A DNA stretch of 32,533 nt from JAIMBK01 sp040755215 (GCA_040755215.1 JBFMBG010000034.1:1-32533); one strand, 5' to 3'. Positions 6,596-14,113 are shown, counted from the stretch's first letter. The notes: generated from the letters alone by a model not told the origin. Numbers and translations: made by a program.

Positions 6596-6635
6596 ATTGA
6601 CATAGTTTCATAAAGGACATAAAATTGTTATGGAC
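6596..6635 (+). promoter_or_regulatory. Promoter P4 with inverted-repeat operator
   Basis: TTGACA (6597-6602), 17 bp, TAAAAT (6620-6625). TTTCATAA (6606-6613) and TTATGGAC (6628-6635) flank the -10 box; GTTCATTA follows at about 6640. It drives MinD copy 2, mrp and the DUF134 gene. Confidence 0.8.
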
Positions 6636-6716
6636 ATAAGTTCATTACCCCGTCAACTGTCGCCTGGGCAATGCCTGAGGGAAGAAAAGGAACAGAAAGA
6701 AGGTAGCTAACGAAAG

Positions 6717-7583
6717 ATGTTCGTTGCCGTAGCCAGCGGAAAAGGAGGCACGGGCAAAACCACGGTGGCGACCAGTCTGGCTCTGGCCGTGGCCGGGAAG
6801 CGAAAAGTTCAGTTTTTGGATTGCGACGTGGAAGAGCCTAACGGCCATCTTTTTATGAAACCAACCTGGGTCCGCAAAAAACCGGTAACTGTTCTGGTTC
6901 CCCAGGTCGATCTGGCGAAGTGTACTTTCTGCGGTCGTTGTGCCGAGATCTGCGCGTACCACGCCCTGGTTGTGCTTCCAGGGGATGTCTTGACTTTTCC
7001 GGGGTTATGTCATAGTTGCGGCGGCTGCTGGCACTTTTGTCCCGAAGGGGCCATCACCCCCGTGCCGCAGGAGATTGGTTGGCTGGAAGAAGGACTGGCC
7101 GGCGAAGTAAACTTTGTGCATGGTCGTTTAAAGGTGGGGGTGGCGATCAGTCCACCGCTGATCCAGGCCGTAAAGGATTGCCGTTCGCCGGAAGCAGCAG
7201 TGATTGCCGACGTTCCCCCGGGTACCTCCTGCCCGGTGATTAAAGCCGTGGAGGGCGCGGATTTTTGTCTTTTGGTCACGGAGCCCACTCCCTTTGGCCT
7301 CCACGACTTAAAACTGGCCGCCGGAATGATCAGGGAGTTGAATATTCCCGGCGGGGTGGTGATTAACCGCTCGAACGGAAAAGATGAAGACGTGGAAAGA
7401 TTTTGCCGGCGTGAAGGACTCCCCTTGCTCTTGAAGCTGCCCCTGGAGCGGGAAATTGCCGTTGGCTATGCCCGCGGCCTGCCCCTCCTGGCCATCCGGC
7501 CCCAATGGGAAAAGGGTTTTCTGGCTCTTTGGGCAACGTGCGAAAAGATGAGCCGCTGTGAAGGAACTTACCGCAAAAATTAG
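6717..7583 (+). CDS. MinD-superfamily P-loop ATPase with inserted ferredoxin domain (copy 2)
   Basis: 288 aa. Deviant Walker A, ASGKGGTGKTT (residues 5-15), then LDCDVEEPN. The inserted 2[4Fe-4S] module has CTFCGRCAEIC and CHSCGGCWHFCP (about residues 68-107). ADVPPGTSCPV and VTEPTPFGLHDL complete the fold. It is probably a nucleotide-dependent Fe-S or metallocluster carrier, by family similarity to Mrp/NBP35. Start ATG 6717 has only a weak Shine-Dalgarno (GAAGGT, 12-13 nt away). Both decayed MinD starts in the window resemble this gene. First gene behind P4. Confidence 0.9.
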   Translation: MFVAVASGKGGTGKTTVATSLALAVAGKRKVQFLDCDVEEPNGHLFMKPTWVRKKPVTVLVPQVDLAKCTFCGRCAEICAYHALVVLPGDVLTFPGLCHSCGGCWHFCPEGAITPVPQEIGWLEEGLAGEVNFVHGRLKVGVAISPPLIQAVKDCRSPEAAVIADVPPGTSCPVIKAVEGADFCLLVTEPTPFGLHDLKLAAGMIRELNIPGGVVINRSNGKDEDVERFCRREGLPLLLKLPLEREIAVGYARGLPLLAIRPQWEKGFLALWATCEKMSRCEGTYRKN

Positions 7584-7597
7584 GTAAAAACAGTTCG

Positions 7598-7656
7598 GGC
7601 AAACCTGGCTGGCCGACGGTTTGCCGGCGGTGCTTCCCGGCAATAGAGTTGCCGGG
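7598..7656 (+). other. Two adjacent hairpins in the MinD-mrp gap
   Basis: GGCAAACC (7598-7605) pairs with GGTTTGCC (7618-7625). CCCGGCAA (7636-7643) pairs with TTGCCGGG (7649-7656) around a 5-nt loop. Neither has a T-run. They may protect or process the mRNA between the two ATPase genes. Confidence 0.6.
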
Positions 7657-7702
7657 CAGGATTGCGGAAAACTGAAAATATATGTCCAAGGAGAGGAGAA
7701 AA

Positions 7703-8545
7703 ATGTCTGGCGATCAATGTACTTCTTGCGTTTCCAAAGGAAATGAGGAATGTGCGGAAAGGCAAAAACCCCTTTTCCCCCCGGCGCAGAACGAGGTAAG
7801 CAAGATCAAACACGTGCTGGCGGTATTCAGCGGCAAGGGAGGCGTGGGGAAATCCCTGGTCAGCGCCTTAATCGCCGTCGGGTTGGCCCGGCGCGGCTTC
7901 CGGACGGGCATTCTCGATGCCGACATTACCGGTCCCAGCATTCCCAAAATGTTTGGCTTGCGTGCCCGTCCGGAAGGATTTGATCACTTCATCATGCCGG
8001 TGAAAACCTTTTTAGGGATTAAGGTCATTTCCTTGAATCTTCTTTTGCCCGAGGAGGACGACCCGGTGATCTGGCGTGGCCCCCTGATTTCCGGCGCAGT
8101 AAAGCAGTTCTGGACAGACGTGGTTTGGGGAGAAATAGATTACCTGGTTGTGGATTTGCCGCCCGGAACCGGCGACGTGCCTTTAACGGTGATGCAGTCT
8201 TTGCCTCTCAACGGGCTGGTGGTGGTCACTTCTCCCCAGGACCTGGTCTCGCTGGTGGTCAGAAAAGCAATTAAGATGGCCGGGCAAATGAATGTTCCTG
8301 TTCTTGGCCTGGTGGAAAACATGAGCTACCTGGAATGTCCGCATTGCGGGAGAAAAGTATATCTTTTTGGCCGTAGTCACGTCCAGGAGATCACCCGGTC
8401 TACGGGGATCGAGTTAATTGATTGTTTACCTGTTGACCCCAGGCTTGCGGAGTTAAGTGATCGCGGCCGGATCGAAGAATATCAAACGGGGGCTTTTCAA
8501 GGGTTGTTTGAAAAGCTTGGCGAAAAACTTGGGGAAAGATGGTAA
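7703..8545 (+). CDS. mrp: Mrp/NBP35-type Fe-S cluster carrier ATPase
   Basis: 280 aa. Canonical deviant Walker A GKGGVGKS (about residues 44-51), LDADITGPSIPKMFG, DLPPGTGDVPLT and GLVENMSYLECPHCG; the CPHC pair binds the bridging [4Fe-4S] cluster in Mrp/NBP35 dimers. An extra Cys motif near the N-terminus (CTSC...C) resembles NBP35-like proteins. The role is assembly or transfer of Fe-S clusters in the cytosol. ATG 7703 is chosen over 7682 because AAGGAGAGGAG lies directly before it. It overlaps the DUF134 start by 7 bases (translational coupling). Confidence 0.93.
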   Translation: MSGDQCTSCVSKGNEECAERQKPLFPPAQNEVSKIKHVLAVFSGKGGVGKSLVSALIAVGLARRGFRTGILDADITGPSIPKMFGLRARPEGFDHFIMPVKTFLGIKVISLNLLLPEEDDPVIWRGPLISGAVKQFWTDVVWGEIDYLVVDLPPGTGDVPLTVMQSLPLNGLVVVTSPQDLVSLVVRKAIKMAGQMNVPVLGLVENMSYLECPHCGRKVYLFGRSHVQEITRSTGIELIDCLPVDPRLAELSDRGRIEEYQTGAFQGLFEKLGEKLGERW

Positions 8546-9033
8546 GGGTGCCTCGACCGCCGAAATGTAGACGCATCGCGTTTATTCCCCAGCAAACGTA
8601 CTTTCGGCCGTTTGGACCGGCCGGAGAAAGTATCCGCAGGCCGGAGGAAGTGGTGCTTTCGGTAGAGGAGATAGAAGCTATGCGTTTAAGGGATCTGGAA
8701 GGTCTGGAACAGGAAGAGTGTGCGTTGAGAATGAATGTGTCCCGGTCCACCTTTCAGCGCATCCTGGCCAGCGCCAGGACGAAAGTTGCCGATGCGTTGG
8801 TGCACGGGAAGGCAATCAGGGTAGGGGGCGGTAATTTTTATCTGGTACCCTTCCCCTATTCCTGTAAAAATTGCGGCTACGAGTGGGAAGCCGTTCCTGT
8901 CGAAGAGGGCAATGTTTGTCCCCGGTGCTTCAGCCGGGACGCTTTTTGCCGGGATTGCCGGCGAAAGTCAGGAGGTCGTGGCTGGGGTCGTTGGCCGGAA
9001 AATACAGTGGGACGGTGCTGGAGCACGCCCTGA
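8539..9033 (+). CDS. DUF134 family DNA-binding protein with zinc ribbon
   Basis: 164 aa. It starts with VRVPRPPKCRRI and contains the sigma-region-4-like helix-turn-helix EAMRLRDLEGLEQEECA, then VSRSTFQRILASARTKVA (about residues 53-86), the hallmark of DUF134. The C-terminal part has CKNCGYEW, CPRC and CRDC, a probable zinc ribbon or Fe-S site. DUF134 proteins are predicted regulators that accompany Mrp and NifX-like genes. It is therefore a candidate for the factor reading the shared TTCATAA operator (inference). The tail after about residue 137 (GGRGWGRWPENT onward) reads into an iscU remnant and may be extended. Confidence 0.87.
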   Translation: MVRVPRPPKCRRIAFIPQQTYFRPFGPAGESIRRPEEVVLSVEEIEAMRLRDLEGLEQEECALRMNVSRSTFQRILASARTKVADALVHGKAIRVGGGNFYLVPFPYSCKNCGYEWEAVPVEEGNVCPRCFSRDAFCRDCRRKSGGRGWGRWPENTVGRCWSTP

Positions 9034-9091
9034 ACCCCCGGAACGTGGGAAGTATCAAGGACCCCGACGGTTTTGGCGAAAATATAAGTGA
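8992..9091 (+). pseudogene. iscU/nifU N-terminal fragment
   Basis: In the frame overlapping the end of the DUF134 gene, about 30 codons read AGKYSGTVLEHALNPRNVG followed by SIKDPDGFGE. This is the start of IscU/NifU-type scaffolds, where NPRNVG is diagnostic. The expected cluster-binding GxPxCGD segment does not follow in any frame. The downstream 9092-9321 shows no recognisable gene on either strand. A scaffold gene therefore once followed DUF134 and has been lost. Confidence 0.7.
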
Positions 9092-9321
9092 ATGTGTAAC
9101 TGCGCAACTCTGGGCACCAGGCTTTTGGTGGGGAAGCCTATTTTTGAGGTTACCCAGATCGCCCGTTCGGTCAACGACGTACCCCAGGTGTTTTTTGGGC
9201 ACAGAAAAGTCCTGGCCGCGTGCGGGTGCCTGCGCTCCGTCCGGCCGCCGATGGCCACCCCGGTAATGGGAAATATGCTTCGCGCAAGAGAGGTGCCCCT
9301 GCTTGCTGCGGACCCGTTTGT

Positions 9322-10149
9322 TTACCACCTGGTGATCTTGCGCGGCGGGAAACCCAGCCCGTCGATTTTTTCTCCCCGGGCCGCCTGATGGTATCCCGGC
9401 GGCATGCCGGCCAGCGGATCACAGACGGCACCGAGGTAAGAAATGGGATATTGCACCCCTCTTTTGTAAAGTTCTTCTAAGTTTCGCTCGACCTTTTCCA
9501 CGTACTGCGGGGGAAGGGCGATGACCATTTCATCGTCCTGGGCATGGGCGTACCGGCGCTCGCCGTAACAGGGGATGGTCAGCGCCGGTTTTCCGGTCAG
9601 GTAACCCTGGGCGATGGCGTCGGCGCAGGAACTTTCCCCCCCGCAGAAGAACTGCAGACGTTCGTAGTCCTCGAACTGCAGGGCGTTAATAATTAAGATC
9701 ATCTGGGCGGGGTTGCCGTAAATTAAAACCAGATCAGGCTCAAAAGATCCGTATACCTGGGGGGCCAGCAGGACTGCCCGGTACCTGCCGGCAGGGATGC
9801 GGGGGATGGAATCCTCGAACTTTTTTGCATCTTCTTTCGTTTTGCACCAGACCAAACTGCGAAAGGTCCCGTCCTCGACCTGTTCGGGAGTCTGGGCCAG
9901 GCCGATGATGGAAGCGCAGATATTCAACGGCAGCAGGTCGTCGGCGGTGGCGCCCACCGTCCAGTCGTAGGTGCGCACAATGGTGATTAACTGGCAGAGG
10001 GTTGATTTAGCAACGGGGCGGCGGACCCATTTGTTTTTGGCCAGTTCCCCGGGGTCTTCGAGAAGTTTCATCCCCACGGGAAAGGTTTTTAACCGTAAGA
10101 GTGCTTCTATTTTCCTGATTAGCGTCTTCCAGTCAACTGGATTCCCCAA
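9322..10149 (-). CDS. DUF169 family protein
   Basis: 275 aa. It matches DUF169 (found in acetogens, methanogens and sulfate reducers; function unknown) by the PVGMKLL segment near the N-terminus, the CQLITIVRTYDW stretch, the YGNPAQMILIINAL motif, and CADAIAQGY with TGKPALTIPCYGER. Several conserved Cys suggest a metal or cofactor site. The frame is open to 10236, but GAAAGGAG directly before TTG 10149 sets that start. Last gene of a minus-strand unit with a PHP protein and two DUF2889 proteins. Its end faces the remnant region after DUF134. Confidence 0.85.
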   Translation of the reverse strand: MGNPVDWKTLIRKIEALLRLKTFPVGMKLLEDPGELAKNKWVRRPVAKSTLCQLITIVRTYDWTVGATADDLLPLNICASIIGLAQTPEQVEDGTFRSLVWCKTKEDAKKFEDSIPRIPAGRYRAVLLAPQVYGSFEPDLVLIYGNPAQMILIINALQFEDYERLQFFCGGESSCADAIAQGYLTGKPALTIPCYGERRYAHAQDDEMVIALPPQYVEKVERNLEELYKRGVQYPISYLGAVCDPLAGMPPGYHQAARGEKIDGLGFPPRKITRW

Positions 10150-10201
10150 TATTTTCTCTCCTTTCTCCCCTATTTTTTTTTGTTTTGCTTTTTGGAAGCT
10201 A

Positions 10202-10831
10202 TTATCTGCGAAAATAGCCGGCCCGGTAGCTTCCATTTTTTAATTCGTTAATCAATTCCGCCTGATTTGTGATCTGGTGCTCGAAGATTGTCACGCAGCG
10301 CCCTAGCTCTTCAAGGGAATGGGCATCGCTTCCGCCCGCGCCTTTTAAGGGGATTTTCTGGCCGACGGCCAGGGCCAGTTCGTTTTCTTTTTTTGTTGAC
10401 TTGCCGCTATAGGTTTCCAGGGCGTCGACAACTTGGAAGACCGGCCGCGTGCAGGCGCTTTGCAGGGTCATCTGCAGGTCGGCAAAACCAAAAAGCAAAA
10501 AACCGCGGAAAGGGTGGGCCGAGATCATTACCCCGCCGGCGCCGTCAACCGTTTTGCGCAAATCGCTTGCAGCCAGGATGCCTGCCTGATTGTTTTTTAA
10601 CCCGAAGACGAGAATGTGTCCTTCCCTGGTTTCAACTTCCATTCCGCAGAAAACCGGGAAATCCCACTTTTTGCTCAGGCGTTCCAGGTCTTCCGGTTTC
10701 CAGAGTTTGTTGTGCTCGGTAAAGCAGATGCCGTCCAGGCCGATCCGCTTTGCTTCCCGGACGGCCTCTTCGGGGTCGAGATTGCTGCAGGGGGAAAGGG
10801 CGTTTGTATGAACGTGCAGATCAATGATCAT
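10202..10831 (-). CDS. PHP-domain metal-dependent phosphoesterase
   Basis: 209 aa. IIDLHVHTN (HxH motif 1), CFTEHN, EGHILVFG, ISAHPFRG and GGSDAHS give the ordered metal ligands of the PHP family, whose members hydrolyse phosphoesters such as nucleotides or pAp; the substrate here is unknown. ATG 10831 is preceded by AAAGGAG at 14 nt, a long spacing. The frame is open to GTG 10855, but the conserved first strand starts at 10831. It overlaps the upstream DUF2889 gene by 11 bases, so they are co-translated. Confidence 0.88.
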   Translation of the reverse strand: MIIDLHVHTNALSPCSNLDPEEAVREAKRIGLDGICFTEHNKLWKPEDLERLSKKWDFPVFCGMEVETREGHILVFGLKNNQAGILAASDLRKTVDGAGGVMISAHPFRGFLLFGFADLQMTLQSACTRPVFQVVDALETYSGKSTKKENELALAVGQKIPLKGAGGSDAHSLEELGRCVTIFEHQITNQAELINELKNGSYRAGYFRR

Positions 10832-11324
10832 TTTTTTTGGATTGGCTCCTTTCACTTTGCTCTCCAGCGTTGCTGAGGGTATAGCAACTGTTTTTCAGGT
10901 CGGGGAAGTTCTTGATCTGCTCCTGGAGATAGGTGTCCGGGTTGATTGCCGCCCCCTTTCTCTTCCGCTCGCTCCAGCCCTCAAAAAAGGCGCAGCGTAA
11001 GACAGCGTCGCAGCATTCCAGGAGCAGGTTGGCAAAGTGGCGGCAGCCTTCCCGTCCCACTTTCCGGTTCACCGCGCTGATCAAGTCCGGGGCGGTAATG
11101 GCAAGGCCGAGGGCATTTTTTAAAACGGGAATGGCCTGCTCGCAAACAGGCGTGGTTACCCGGCGCATTTTCCCTTCAATCCCTGTAATTACAAATTCCG
11201 GCGCCTTGACCCAGACGTCTAATTCCATTCCGTAGATGTTGTCCTCCAGGACGCCGTGGGCAAAGAAGGTTTCCCGGTCGGGCCGTTCCACGCCAACCCA
11301 TTTGGTCCGGCTGAAACCCAGCAT
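10821..11324 (-). CDS. DUF2889 family protein (copy 1)
   Basis: 167 aa. Similar to DUF2889 proteins: an N-terminal beta-rich half beginning FSRTKWVGVERPDRETFFAHG and a helical half with REGCRHFANLLLECCDAVLR, which carries the conserved H-x-x-x-L-x-x-x-C pattern. Function unknown. Start ATG 11324 follows AAAGGAGAAAATTTA. It is the second of two tandem members; the copy at 11405 shares the domain order and the LLECC/VLECC motif. Confidence 0.8.
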   Translation of the reverse strand: MLGFSRTKWVGVERPDRETFFAHGVLEDNIYGMELDVWVKAPEFVITGIEGKMRRVTTPVCEQAIPVLKNALGLAITAPDLISAVNRKVGREGCRHFANLLLECCDAVLRCAFFEGWSERKRKGAAINPDTYLQEQIKNFPDLKNSCYTLSNAGEQSERSQSKKNDH

Positions 11325-11329
11325 TAAAT

Positions 11330-11400
11330 TTTCTCCTTTCCATTAGTGTAATTCTTCAGTGGATTGCACTTTTCAGTGGCGGGACGTCCCCTTGTCCCGG
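11330..11400 (-). other. Gap with small palindromes between DUF2889 genes
   Basis: Contains GGGACGTCCC, and read on the minus strand a GGGACAAGGGGACGTCCC string plus two CCACTGAA direct repeats. It looks like a small intergenic repeat fragment. No coding sequence is seen. Confidence 0.35.
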
Positions 11401-11404
11401 GAAC

Positions 11405-11899
11405 TTAAAGGTCGAGTTCGACGCCTTCTCTTAACGGACTGCCCTCGGCGAAGGCTATACAGCTGTTGATCAGCCTGGGGTTCTGGCGCAGAAATTTTTT
11501 ATGCGCCTCGATCAATTCCTGCCCTTCTTTGGACAAAATTTCCCCCAGGGGATCCACTGTATACCGTAAAATTACCTGTTCGCAGCATTCCAGCACCAGG
11601 TCGGCCAGCCGGGGGCAGCCGTGTGAGCCGCCGACCAGGTTGTTGACCAGTTTGATGATTCCGGGCCCGATGCGCAAACCAACCGCCTGTTGTAATCGAG
11701 GCGTTGTTTTTGTGCATTCAGCGGAAAAGCACCGTTCAATGACCCCCTCTACGGAGCCGATTTCTAAATCAGGGATTTTCACTTTCATTTCGACTTTGGC
11801 CGCGAAAAAAGTTTCTTCCACCGCCGCCTTCACCGCCAGATTGCCGTCGGGAAGGTCGGCAGCACAGGCGTGTTTGCTTCTGGTGTAAGTCAAAAGCAT
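11405..11899 (-). CDS. DUF2889 family protein (copy 2)
   Basis: 164 aa. Starts LLTYTRSKHACAADLPDGN, has a central KMKVKIPDLE-type beta region and HGCPRLADLVLECCEQVILR in the helical half, as in copy 1. The family has no known function. ATG 11899 is set by ATAAGGAGAAAAAGC; the frame is open six codons further. It is the first gene of the minus-strand DUF2889-DUF2889-PHP-DUF169 unit; I see no clear promoter in 11900-12000. Confidence 0.8.
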   Translation of the reverse strand: MLLTYTRSKHACAADLPDGNLAVKAAVEETFFAAKVEMKVKIPDLEIGSVEGVIERCFSAECTKTTPRLQQAVGLRIGPGIIKLVNNLVGGSHGCPRLADLVLECCEQVILRYTVDPLGEILSKEGQELIEAHKKFLRQNPRLINSCIAFAEGSPLREGVELDL

Positions 11900-12059
11900 G
11901 CTTTTTCTCCTTATCAAAAATCTTCGGAAAAAATCTTCCCGGAATTTTCTTCTTTGGTGGAAGACTTTCCGGTGCCTTCATGATCCCTGTTTCTCATGTT
12001 AATTCTTTTTTGTCAGGTAAAAATCCTTCCGGATAAAAATTTTTTGGTCATATTCTCTA

Positions 12060-12088
12060 TTGACCGGAATCAGAATCTGGTTTATTAT
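12060..12088 (+). promoter_or_regulatory. Promoter of the Gly-rich zinc-ribbon gene
   Basis: TTGACC (12060-12065), 17 bp, TATTAT (12083-12088), then AAAGGAG ahead of ATG 12123. No TTCATAA operator is present here. Confidence 0.75.
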
Positions 12089-12122
12089 ACAAATGTCCAT
12101 TTAAAAGAAAGGAGAGGCCAAT

Positions 12123-12398
12123 ATGCCAGGCAGCTGGTGCGGAGGCCCGGGCAGTGGACGGGACAGGGGGACGGGCGGCGGCAGGGGCAGAGGAATGTGT
12201 GGAGGTAGGAGTGGGGTTCCGGGTGGGCAGGGAAAAGGGCCTGGCCAAAGCACCTCCCCGGCAGGAGGAAAAGGCGCGGCTTCTTTTCCGGGAAACTGTG
12301 TCTGCCCCCAGTGCGGCACGCAGGTACCGCACCTGCCGGGAAATCCCTGTACCGGCATCAATTGCCCCCACTGCGGAACGAGAATGATCAGAGCGTAG
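12123..12398 (+). CDS. Small Gly/Arg-rich protein with C-terminal zinc ribbon
   Basis: 91 aa. Residues 1-50 are almost only Gly, Arg, Pro and Ser (low complexity, probably disordered). The C-terminus has CVCPQCGTQVPHLPGNPC, then NCPHCGTRM, a rubredoxin-like or zinc-ribbon site. The layout resembles small proteins seen near NifX/Mrp clusters, but I do not know a function. ATG 12123 follows AAAGGAG. Convergent with the FmdB-type gene, whose intended stop is 3 bases away. Confidence 0.78.
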   Translation: MPGSWCGGPGSGRDRGTGGGRGRGMCGGRSGVPGGQGKGPGQSTSPAGGKGAASFPGNCVCPQCGTQVPHLPGNPCTGINCPHCGTRMIRA

Positions 12399-12400
12399 GG

Positions 12401-12641
12401 TTATTTTTTTCCGGCAGGAGCCGCCGTTGGAGCAGGGCTGGGTGGTACATCTTTCCAAGCGGCCGCAGCAGGTGGTACCCGGGGCGCGAGAAGTTCCCCT
12501 GGCTACGTAAGGAGCGGGAAAGAGGCGCTTAATGGTTTCGCCGTGGCAGCGGGGGCATTGCGCGGGATGTTCCGCCGGGTCCGGGATACGCGCTTCCCAC
12601 CTGTGACCGCAGCTTTGACATTGATAATCGTAAACGGGCAT
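12401..12641 (-). CDS. FmdB-type zinc ribbon protein, probable 1-nt frameshift at the end
   Basis: MPVYDYQCQSCGHRWEAR and CPRCHG form the FmdB zinc ribbon, and CCGRLERC...CSNGGSC gives a Cys-rich tail that normally closes such proteins. After CRKK the frame does not stop but continues about 115 codons antisense to the gene at 12123. A run of seven A (12404-12410 on the opposite strand) lies just there: with six, the protein would end CRKK-TAA at 12401-12403. So either an indel/assembly error or a real read-through exists. ATG 12641 follows AAGGGTG. Upstream is a TTCATAA half-site. Confidence 0.75.
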
Positions 12642-12660
12642 ATTTTTCACCCTTACTTTA

Positions 12661-12685
12661 ATAATTATGAACGTATGTTACCAGG
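12661..12685 (-). promoter_or_regulatory. Possible promoter region with TTCATAA half-site for FmdB-type gene
   Basis: Read on the minus strand: GTAACATACGTTCATAATTATTAAAG. The string AACAT-3 nt-TTCATAA matches the -35/left-arm part of P1-P5. No good -10 box is evident, so this is tentative. Confidence 0.4.
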
Positions 12686-12734
12686 ATAGTAGCACGGGAA
12701 GAGCTGGGAAGTCAAGCGCAAATACAAGAAGAAT

Positions 12735-12828
12735 GTTAAGTTGCCCGGGTGGCTGGTAGCGTTTTTTCGGAGAGAAAAAATCGTTAACTTGCAGCAGGAG
12801 TTTCTTTGGATCCGTCGAACAACTTAAC
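12735..12828 (+). ncRNA. Structured leader RNA ahead of the ABC transporter (candidate riboswitch)
   Basis: GTTAAGTTG (12735-12743) and CAACTTAAC (12820-12828) form a perfect 9-bp closing stem over 76 nt. Inside are a CGTTTTTTC/GAAAAAA(T)CG hairpin near 12760-12784 and GCTG/CAGC pairing around it. A second strand, GTTAACTTG (12783-12791), could compete. It is followed within 30 nt by a terminator. I cannot match it to a known riboswitch class; the B12-box string is not seen. Class and ligand unknown. Confidence 0.5.
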
Positions 12829-12856
12829 TTAGGGAAATGAAATCAAGGTCAGGAAG

Positions 12857-12898
12857 GCCTTTTTATCCGACCAGGAGGTTGGTTAAAAGGGCTTTTTT
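12857..12898 (+). terminator. Terminator/attenuator in the ABC transporter leader
   Basis: GCCTTTTTA (12857-12865) pairs with TTAAAAGGGC (12883-12892), with GACC/GGTT pairing inside, then six T. GGTC (12847-12850) could instead pair with GACC (12869-12872), an antiterminator possibility. It lies about 110 bp before the permease gene on the same strand. Confidence 0.75.
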
Positions 12899-13009
12899 GT
12901 TTACCACAGTTTTTTCCATCTCGGGTAAATTGTAAAAAACCGGCTTAAAGGAGGTCGTTTTGCCGGTGGTATTGAGCGGCTTAAACGGACGGGAAAGGAA
13001 TGGGCGCCG

Positions 13010-14113
13010 GTGAAACAGGTTGCGCAGGCGGTGGGGAGCGTCGCCGGAGCACGGCCGGAAAAAATTCCGGAAAAATACTTGCGGTACATCCGGAAAAAAA
13101 CGGCGATTATCGGCTTGCTTGCTATTTTCACCGGGGTTTTGGGTATTTACGCCCTTCACGCCGGTTCGGCGGAGCTTTCCCCGGTTCAGGTTTTGCTGAC
13201 GTTGCTGGGTAAAGAGGAGGGCCGCGCGCAGGTCATTATCTGGAATATCCGGCTCCCCAGGATTATCGCCGGCGTGGTGGCCGGGGTGGGCCTGTCCGTC
13301 TCCGGGTGCGTGATGCAAAACATCTTGCGCAACCCCCTGGCCTCTCCCTTTACGCTGGGTATTTCGCAGGGGGCGGCTTTCGGCGCCGCCCTCGCCATCG
13401 TTGCTTTGGGTGCCGGGAGCACGCAGAGCACCAGCGCCGACGCGGTGGTGATCAACAACCCCTACCTGGTTACCATCTCCGCCTTTTTCTGGGCGCTGGC
13501 GGCGACCCTGGTGGTGCTTTTGCTGGCCAGACTTAAAGGGATGTCCCCGGAGGCCATGGTGCTGGCCGGGGTTGCCCTGGGTTCTTTGTTTGCGGCAGCG
13601 ACGACAATCATCCAGTATTTTGCCCAGGACGTTCAGGTGGCCGCCATTGTGTTCTGGACCTTTGGCGACCTGGGGAGGGCTTCCTGGCAGGAAGTAAAGA
13701 TGATGACCATCCTCATCGGGCTTGCCGTAACCTATTTTCTGTATCACCGGTGGAATTATAACGCCCTGGACAGCGGGGAGGAAACGGCCAAAGGTCTTGG
13801 CGTGGAGGTGGAAAAAATCCGGTTGGGCGGCATGTTTATCGCTTCCCTGATCACTGCCGTGGTCGTTTCCTTCCTGGGGATTATCGGTTTTATCGGGCTG
13901 GTCGGGCCGCACCTGATGAGAAGGTTGATTGGCGGCGACCACCGCTTTTTGATTCCGGGGTCTTGCGTGATGGGCGGCCTTTTGCTTTTGGCCTCCGACA
14001 CGCTGGCCAGGACCGTGATTGCCCCGGTGGTGCTGCCGGTGGGGGCCGTCACCTCCTTCCTGGGCGCGCCGTTATTTCTATATCTGCTTGCCAGGGGGTA
14101 CCGGAGAAAGTGA
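13010..14113 (+). CDS. FecCD-family ABC transporter permease
   Basis: 367 aa, typical for BtuC/FecCD/FhuB-type permeases with about ten membrane segments. Diagnostic segments are WNIRLPRIIAGVVAGVGLSVSG, NPLASPFTLGISQGAAFGA, and the C-terminal GFIGLVGPHLMRRLIGGDHR, which contacts the ATPase. The N-terminal 40 residues are charged and cytosolic. It imports iron-siderophore, heme, cobalamin or oxyanion complexes; the substrate cannot be told. Start GTG 13010 has AAAGGA about 12 nt upstream; no better start is in frame. Its TGA overlaps the GTG of the ATPase gene. Confidence 0.93.
   Translation: MKQVAQAVGSVAGARPEKIPEKYLRYIRKKTAIIGLLAIFTGVLGIYALHAGSAELSPVQVLLTLLGKEEGRAQVIIWNIRLPRIIAGVVAGVGLSVSGCVMQNILRNPLASPFTLGISQGAAFGAALAIVALGAGSTQSTSADAVVINNPYLVTISAFFWALAATLVVLLLARLKGMSPEAMVLAGVALGSLFAAATTIIQYFAQDVQVAAIVFWTFGDLGRASWQEVKMMTILIGLAVTYFLYHRWNYNALDSGEETAKGLGVEVEKIRLGGMFIASLITAVVVSFLGIIGFIGLVGPHLMRRLIGGDHRFLIPGSCVMGGLLLLASDTLARTVIAPVVLPVGAVTSFLGAPLFLYLLARGYRRK

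Noticed and set aside
9092..9388. 98-codon plus-strand frame after the iscU fragment
   Set aside because: It runs antisense into the DUF169 gene, has no Shine-Dalgarno and no recognisable motif.
12700..12900. Cobalamin riboswitch ahead of the FecCD transporter
   Set aside because: I could not find the conserved B12-box or its companion motifs; only generic stems and a terminator are seen.
12863..13942. 359-codon minus-strand frame opposite the FecCD permease
   Set aside because: It is antisense to a clearly coding permease; its Gln/His/Gly/Pro-rich composition is that of a shadow frame in GC-rich DNA.
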